This document shows, piece after piece, positions 57,094 to 64,000 of a stretch of DNA of 64,000 nt. The notes under the pieces are model-generated. The model had not been told where the DNA came from. It ran no database searches and saw nothing but the letters and a program-made list of their open reading frames with translations. Numbering within the stretch: the first letter of the stretch is position 1; each line of letters opens with the position of its first letter. Source of the stretch: Brachypodium distachyon (taxonomy: Eukaryota > Streptophyta > Magnoliopsida > Poales > Poaceae). Both the position numbers and the translations under genes were made by a program. The stretch spans positions 51,073,355 to 51,137,354 of the forward strand of contig NC_016131.3 in assembly GCF_000005505.3 (NCBI RefSeq), written 5' to 3'.

Positions 57094-58009
57094 TGAGAAA
57101 CTTCATGAATCACACTCACTCTTTCTGAATCCTTTCAAACAACTTTAAACATCTTCAACTCATTTGCTTTCATTCCATATTTGCAACGACTTTTGCCAAA
57201 ACCGGACATATTCATATAGTGCAACAATTTGTATTGAACTGTCTGAAATTTGTGAAAAATTCAAGCAATATAACGAGAACTATCAAAATTCTACGGCCAT
57301 CCATCTCCATGCATCCTCGCTGCTCCCATGCAATGGTGGTATAAGGATTCAAAAGTATGTGATGTCAAATACACTATTATGTGAAAATTGTTATGTTGTT
57401 TTTCTGATTTTTTTACATTAATTTACACTGATTTTCTCTTATGGCTGAGGTCTTTACCTTAGCTCTGTATTTACACCCTTGTACATATCTTTGGTTAATG
57501 AAATAGACTCACTGTCGGGGCCTCCCCTACGGTTTTCGGTCAAAACAAAAGCTGTGCCGTGACTTAACCACACGGCCCTCAATGTGGCTTGGCCACTGCT
57601 CCCATGCTACTATCAATACTATCAAGTGTTGAGTAATTACTGATGGACCGAGCAATAGTTGGCTACCCTGAAACACCGTTAAAAAAAGTGCCTACCCTGA
57701 AGTCACGATTGTTGATTTCCAAAAGTTGTTAGTTTTATTTACATACAACTGGGTCTTGCGTGAGCCTAAATTCATTGGGACTCGTTTTATGAACAGTGAT
57801 TTCAGGCCAAGTCAAATAAACTATACTATCCATAATAAACAAAGGGGTATGTTTTAATCTCCATCATCCGATTTTCGAGGGGGTTGTATCGAAACAAACC
57901 TCGTGTCAGTAAGGAGAATATTGTTTCTAGGAAGAAAAAAAACGTTACATGCATCATTAGCTCTGTTAGAGTACATCTAGATATTTATCCTCGTGTTTCT
58001 AGATATTCA
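57094..58009. other. Intergenic; possible LINE 3' tail near 57440-57547
   Basis: TTGTACATATCTTTGGTTAA followed by TGAAATAGACTCA and CGGGGCCTCCCCTACGG is a phrase I associate with plant LINE 3' ends in plus orientation, running to CAAAACAAAA at about 57547. Nothing else is recognised. Confidence 0.35.
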
Positions 58010-58423
58010 GGGCCAGTTCTTTTTAGCTGGAGCTTCTCCAGAAACGGCTTCAGCTTCTCTACCCCCAGAAACTGTGGTGGGAAGAAGCTCCCGAGGAACT
58101 TGCAATCCAGTTCTTTTCGGTTTTTGGCATCTTAGCTTATTATCTGAGCTGAGTGTTGAAAAGTATGTACTACCCCTGCTCTGAATTTCTGCTTAAACTT
58201 TTTGACTGAGTTATTTCGTGCTGAATGTAATACACGTATTTCGGATATGACGATAAAAAAGTGCTAAATATTAAAATCCATAAAGTGCTAAATATGAAAA
58301 ATCATAAAGGTCTAAATATTGAAATTAATAATACGCGTTGTCTTTGATACTTGATAGTACCCAAAATATTACATAAATGATGGCTGTCAACAAAAGGACG
58401 TGAAATATAAAAACCGATAACAA

Positions 58424-59620
58424 CTACTCCGAAGGCACGAGGCTCGCGGCAATAGCATCACGTATTGTGGCCATTGGGCCATCATCGGTCGGTGCTTGGG
58501 CATCTGCACCTACAGTAGGTCCATCTTCATGAACATATCCTCCTCTCTCAACCTCATCAAAATGCTGATCATGAAGCTTGCTATCACGAATGTAGTTATG
58601 GAAACACGCGCATGCGGTAACTATCTTGCTCTGAGCCAACATGCTGTACCTTGGTATGTGAAGGAGTATTCGCCATTTCATCTTAAGAACACCAGACGAT
58701 CTTTCGATGACATTCCTTAGAGACGAATGGCGATTATTGAAGGTCTCTTTTCTTCCAACCAGCGGGTTATGCTCGAACTCAAGCACATGGTATCGCTGCC
58801 CTTTGAACGGTGCAAGATATCCAACTCTATTTGGGTACCCGGAGTCGACAAGGTAGTATTTTCCTAGTGAGAAGTAAACACACATTACAAATTGAGAATT
58901 TGGCAAACATACTAGACATATGAAATAAAAATGAATACCTGCCGGCGGTTGTGGTTAAGTGCTATATTCGACCATAGCATCTGACCATACACACGTGTCA
59001 TGAACAGATCCAGGCCATCCATGAGACAACAAAAGTGAATCTCATGTCAAAATCACACATTGCCATCACATTCTGACTTGTAAACACTTTCCTGTTCATG
59101 TGTTTGATCTCCTCTTCCTTAGGCACAATCACAGGAATGTGTGTTCCATCTATGGTGCCTACGGCATTTTTGAAATGAGGGCAGAATTTTTTTCTTTTTA
59201 AGTGTGGGATGCACATGGCTGAAAGTTGGATCTTTCGGTCTAAGATAATCACCATCCATGCGATCCACACATTCCAAAACCTCATGAAACTTCTTGTTAA
59301 TGAAAGACTTGCTATGTTCAAAACGATCTGCTACATTGTCTGTGGTCTAACATGTACCCAAAGTCCATAAGAAAAGTGCCAATGCTTCTTTGGTTGACAT
59401 ATTGCAAGTTGGAGTGAGTCCATATTTCTCAACCAACAGGTCATGTAATGGGAAAAACACTGACCTGCGCATCCTAAACATAGAGTAGAAAGCTTTTGGA
59501 TTTTTCGCCCTCTCTTCAAACCACTGAATGCATGTCATCATTGGTAAACGTCTTGGTGCATACTGAACCTTCTGTCCCTCTTGTATAAAACAAGCAACGC
59601 AACCATGCACATCTCTAATT
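58424..59620 (-). pseudogene. Harbinger DDE transposase, disrupted
   Basis: The minus strand reads, in order, FEERAKNPKAFYSMFRMRRS and LALFLWTLGTC, a TAG stop at about 59339-59341, a further stretch, an A-run frameshift near 59190, FKNAVGTIDGTHIPVIVPKE (first catalytic Asp in TIDGTH), an extra T near 59021 at SGWPGSVHD, then an intron (about 58936-58870). The C-terminal part follows: KYYLVDSGYPNRVGYLAPFK (second Asp) and HSSLRNVIERSSGVLKMKWR (Glu in VIER). The DDE residues survive, but the stop and two frameshifts make the gene inactive. Ends near 58424 with LVPSE. Confidence 0.9.
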
Positions 59621-60037
59621 CTTCATCTTCATCATCAAAAGAATTGTCCATCTGCTACATGACCAAAAAAAATGACATAATCAGCAGGTCAATAAACAAG
59701 CAGAAATCATGCACAACCAAATAATTGTACCACAGCAAGTACATACAGTAGCAAAAATCTGAACCAACACAGGACACAATTTATTAATTGTACCACAACA
59801 GGTACACACACTAGCAAAATTCTGAACCAAGACGTGACTCAAACAAGATCCATTGCAACACACACAACAAGTCCATACATAGCAGATCCATAGATAGCAG
59901 GTCCATACACAGCAAATAGTACAAGTCTCACAAGTCGAGAGTTAATAAGGTTCAATGCAAATAAGGAAATCTGAATGCATAGGTTCAACACAAATAAGGA
60001 AATATGAATGCATAAGGTTCAACACAAATAAGGAAAA

Positions 60038-61050
60038 CTAATTATTATTCTTCCTCTCCTCCCATCTTCTCTTGAGCCATTCAATCCTCACTTCAGGTTT
60101 TGCCTCTTCCATGCAGCTGAATGCATCGCGATACTCTTTCTTCATGAAGAGTTGTGATGCATAGAAGTGTGCATCAGTCCAAGGCTCAACTCCATCTTGA
60201 ACCACCAGAGCCATCATTTCTTTCAGCTCCTGCCTCACTGGATCAACCGTCACTTGAGATGTAACGGAGTTTCTGCTATTCTCCCTCGTCTCAAATATCT
60301 CCATCATGCATTCCAATGCCATCTTGGAAGAACTCTACGTTGCAATCTTTGCGGCAGCGGTGGGACCAGGGGAGTAAGGACACAGTTTTTTCTTCAGTTT
60401 CTTGAGACGGGGCTGAACGGGGGTACTTTCATCTTCCAATTCACAACCTGAGTCACCTTCAACATCCAAGTTGACATGTGATGGAGTAGGCACTCTCGCA
60501 TGCTCATTGGTGACACTATGAAGATCAAAAATCTCTCTCATTTTTTCCAATCCGTAAGAGGAGCATGCCTAAACTTGGCTGAATCTGGGCATCTCTGTGA
60601 ACAAATGAAGCAACAATCAAGTTCAACATTTGGTATAAAAAACTGAAATGAAACCACATGAAAGCGAACATACCTGTATCTCAAGCTCCCACCAATCATC
60701 ACTAGCAGCAATGGTCTTGGTGATAGGATCTCTACCTAGACCGGAAGCACGCTGATTCAGTGTCTTCCAATAATTATAGTCCTTCTTTAGTGATTCCCAT
60801 CTGTTCTTAAATTGTTTCCGCTCATACTTCCTCTTTGTACACGCATTGAACTTGGAAATCAAATTGGCGTACCCAATCGTGTTCAAACAACCCGTAGGAC
60901 GGTTATTTGCCCGCACTTTCTCAATACACACATCCAAAAAAAGTGTATGGGCTACTGAGTCCCAAGTTGCTTCTCCGCATTTTCCCTTTTCCACTATATG
61001 ACAAAATGAATGGCAACACTCAAACAAAATTTCTCACTGTCATAGCATGC
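60038..61050 (-). pseudogene. Harbinger Myb/SANT-like DNA-binding gene, disrupted
   Basis: The first exon (about 61030-60674) encodes TWDSVAHTLFLDVCIEKVRA, LISKFNACTKRKYERKQFKN, RWESLKKDYNYWKTL and SGLGRDPITKTIAASDDWWE, the trihelix/SANT-like domain that accompanies PIF/Harbinger transposases and helps bind the element ends. After an intron come SAKFRHAPLTDW, a one-base loss at an A-run (60541-60546), and a TAG near 60334 before KMALECMMEIFETRENS. The reading frame ends at 60038. Confidence 0.85.
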
Positions 61051-61195
61051 ATATCATATTCTTACTATAACATTCCACACAGTTGGCGATGCATTCACAA
61101 AGAGCATTAGGGGATGCCACTGTAGAAACCCACATTTGCAAAAAAAAAAACACATTTGCCACTGCAGTAGAGGATGCAATACCTTGGTTCAGTGG

Positions 61196-61385
61196 CCGTC
61201 GGAGGAGAAACGGAGAGAGAACCAGCAGCGTCAGAGGAGAAACGGAGAGACAGAACCAGCAACGTCGGAGGAGAAACGGAGAGATGAATCCGTGGCGGGG
61301 GCGGCGCCGGTTGGGGGACGAATCCGTGGCGGGGGCTTGGGGCGGCGGCGGCGGGAGTCGAATCTGTGGCGGGGGCTTGGGGCAG
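61196..61385. repeat. Two short tandem arrays inside the Harbinger element
   Basis: GTC(G/A)GAGGAGAAACGGAGAGA recurs three times at 61199-61283, followed by GAATC(C/T)GTGGCGGGGGC three times at 61286-61376. The GC-rich array lies on the 5' side of the SANT-like gene. Confidence 0.8.
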
Positions 61386-61819
61386 CGGCGCTTGGAGGAC
61401 GATTTCGCGGCGGGGGCGCCGCAAAACAGCACGGCGGAGGCGGCCTTTATCCCGGAGAGCCTACTGCTCCCATGTCTGCCGGCGGGCGACGGCGCAGCAG
61501 GGGGGCGTGGGCGGCGGCGGCAGAGACGGCTCGGGAGGAGGAGAGCGCAGTGGAGAATGCTCGCGAAGGGATTTGGGAGAGAAAAGAAAAACGAACCGGT
61601 CTCGCGGTGGCATTTTTCCTTTAAACAGAGTGCTCTTTTGGAGCAAAGAAAGAGAGGTGGGATTTTCAGAATCTCCTGAAGCTGCTCTAGACCAGTTTTT
61701 TCTGGTACGAAGGATTCGGTGTGTTGGGCTGCTTGTAGAAAAGGCTTCAAATCGAGTTCTTTTCGGCTTAAACTGCTGTGGATCTAGAAGCCGGTTTAGA
61801 AACCGAAAAGAACTGGCCC

Positions 61820-63070
61820 TCAATAGCCCGACCTACAACAATAGTCTAAGCTACCGTTGATAATTGCATTTTGCATCATGTTATATTAATTGCATACTAG
61901 TATTAGTTTTTTTAGTGGATTTTGCCTTATTGGTTTGACTGCATATGCTAGATTTTCATAGGATCTCCGTAATCACATATCAGATGGTTTTTTTGGAATT
62001 TCTCCCATTTTTTTGTTAATTTCACGACGTTCCGTTGATATTTTGACCTTCTTGGTGAAAGGAGAAATACAAGGCACAACGAAACAAAACAACAAAAGGT
62101 TTAGTGCGCCTCCTTATACGACACCGCCCGCTCATATCAGGTGTCACTACCACCTCCTCATCAAATAGAAAACCCCTTTGAGATCAAATTGAGGAGACAA
62201 CACACAAAGGGAGCCAGAGCCCCGAAAGAACTTATAAAACTCATGCCCTGAGAGATCAGAAGGGGAATCGGCAAGAGGGCTTATGTCCCCATCACCTATG
62301 CGAATACGGATGTTCGGTCATCGGTCTCCATCATCACCACCATCATCTACACCCGGCAATCGACTCGTTTATCCATCTCTTTGTAACCTCGAAACCTATT
62401 ATGGATTCATACGTGTATTATTTTACTCATTGATTCGTACTCCGTATGAACCTTGTGATGATGTCTAGAGCCTCCATGTATGAGTAATTTCCTAGTTCTC
62501 GGGGAGATGGAGGAATCCTAGTATTTATTTTAACTGAATGCAATTTGTTACTCTAAAGACGTGGAATAGCATGTGGTAGTATTTTTCCATGATATTGTTT
62601 AAACATGGACTTACAAAATATTGCCTTGTGGACATTAAAGGACACTATTGTTTGGTATGATGTGAGGGAGAGAAGCATGGCGGTGACAAAAGCCATTTTT
62701 CTCTTCTAAGCGGATCTCTAACAAGGGAGAACCGAGACCCTTGTCCTTTATGCCGCAACCACATCAAGAAGAGCCCGAAGAAGAAGAAATGGCCAACTAT
62801 TGGTGAACTCCGTGCCCTTAACTTTGGGGCTCCATCAGACGAACTAGAAGAAGTTTGGCTGATTTTGAATAAGATTCTAAAGACTATGAAAAGGAGGAAC
62901 ATGATCTTTTATCTTGATCCCATTATTGAATCATCTAAGAATGAAGCTTATGATCGCCGGGGAGGAAAGGAGATCTGGACGGCAATTAAAGATCGGACAG
63001 TTCATCATATATACACCTAAAGTCCCCCGGTGGAACCTCAAGATTCACATACCCTCAAAAACAAAACGCC
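61820..63070. other. Intergenic, repeat-derived, no gene
   Basis: No intact frame. 62160-62480 and 62640-62960 have the look of decayed retrotransposon DNA, but no ends or domains can be named. Its right end probably includes the 3' untranslated region of the sugar-kinase gene. Confidence 0.35.

Positions 63071-64000
<930 letters not shown>

Larger units (their letters stand above)
58010..61819 (-). mobile_element. PIF/Harbinger transposon with both genes, decayed
   Basis: Terminal GGGCCAGTTCTTTT (58010) and AAAAGAACTGGCCC (to 61819), with TCA duplicated at 58007-58009 and 61820-61822. Near both ends the phrase AGTTCTTTTCGG recurs, as subterminal repeats. On the minus strand lie a Myb/SANT-like gene (about 61050-60040) and a DDE transposase (about 59620-58424), the standard two-gene layout. 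Both are broken by stops and frameshifts. At 3.8 kb it is otherwise full length. Confidence 0.92.

Noticed and set aside
61040..61860. Pro/Arg-rich long frames on both strands
   Set aside because: They fall in the GC-rich tandem arrays and subterminal region of the Harbinger element.

Overview
The window is nuclear DNA of a grass, most likely a member of the Pooideae (the wheat, barley, oat and Brachypodium side). The reasons are intron-containing plant genes with GT-AG junctions, GC-rich 5' coding ends, many Stowaway MITEs with CTCCCTCCG-type ends flanked by TA, and Helitrons of the TC...CTAGT type. Species cannot be fixed from the sequence. I see no tRNA, rRNA, CRISPR or organellar DNA.

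Seven host protein genes can be supported, six of them on the minus strand. They are: a PLS-class pentatricopeptide repeat protein cut by the left edge (1-1429); a one-exon class III (GH18) chitinase on the plus strand (8870-9763); a five-exon RanBP2-type zinc-finger protein of the organelle OZ/VAR3 family (17141-21624, 769 codons); a 14-exon LisH/WD40 protein orthologous to HOS15 (24574-34062, 555 codons); a 12-exon DEAD-box RNA helicase of the RH5 type (42887-48707, 528 codons); a two-exon acidic/Ser-rich protein of unknown function resembling plant 'gar2-related' proteins (52008-53446, 306 codons); and the 3' exons of an FGGY sugar kinase resembling plant D-ribulokinase XK1 (63071-63900, continuing past the right edge). 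The genes do not form a pathway; each is an independent transcription unit.

The rest is transposon-derived. 10440-15715 is a nested stack: an old plus-strand LINE fragment split by a minus-strand LINE (14-bp target duplication), which is itself split by a second minus-strand LINE (13-bp duplication) and by an 870-bp solo LTR (5-bp duplication). Other elements with visible ends are a Pack-MULE-like element carrying a palmitoyltransferase fragment (6156-7430), a long-TIR element with a 9-bp duplication (35408-36791), a decayed two-gene PIF/Harbinger transposon (58010-61819), a small PIF-like element (53656-54700), hAT-type MITEs, two small Helitrons, a LINE inserted exactly in the end of a Stowaway MITE (49560-50295), and about a dozen Stowaways, several in introns.

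I found no convincing unknown biological system. The most informative material is the insertion history, the captured gene fragments and the overlapping inverted repeats in a HOS15 intron. Exon boundaries were placed by eye from splice dinucleotides, phase and protein family conservation. Untranslated regions are not defined.
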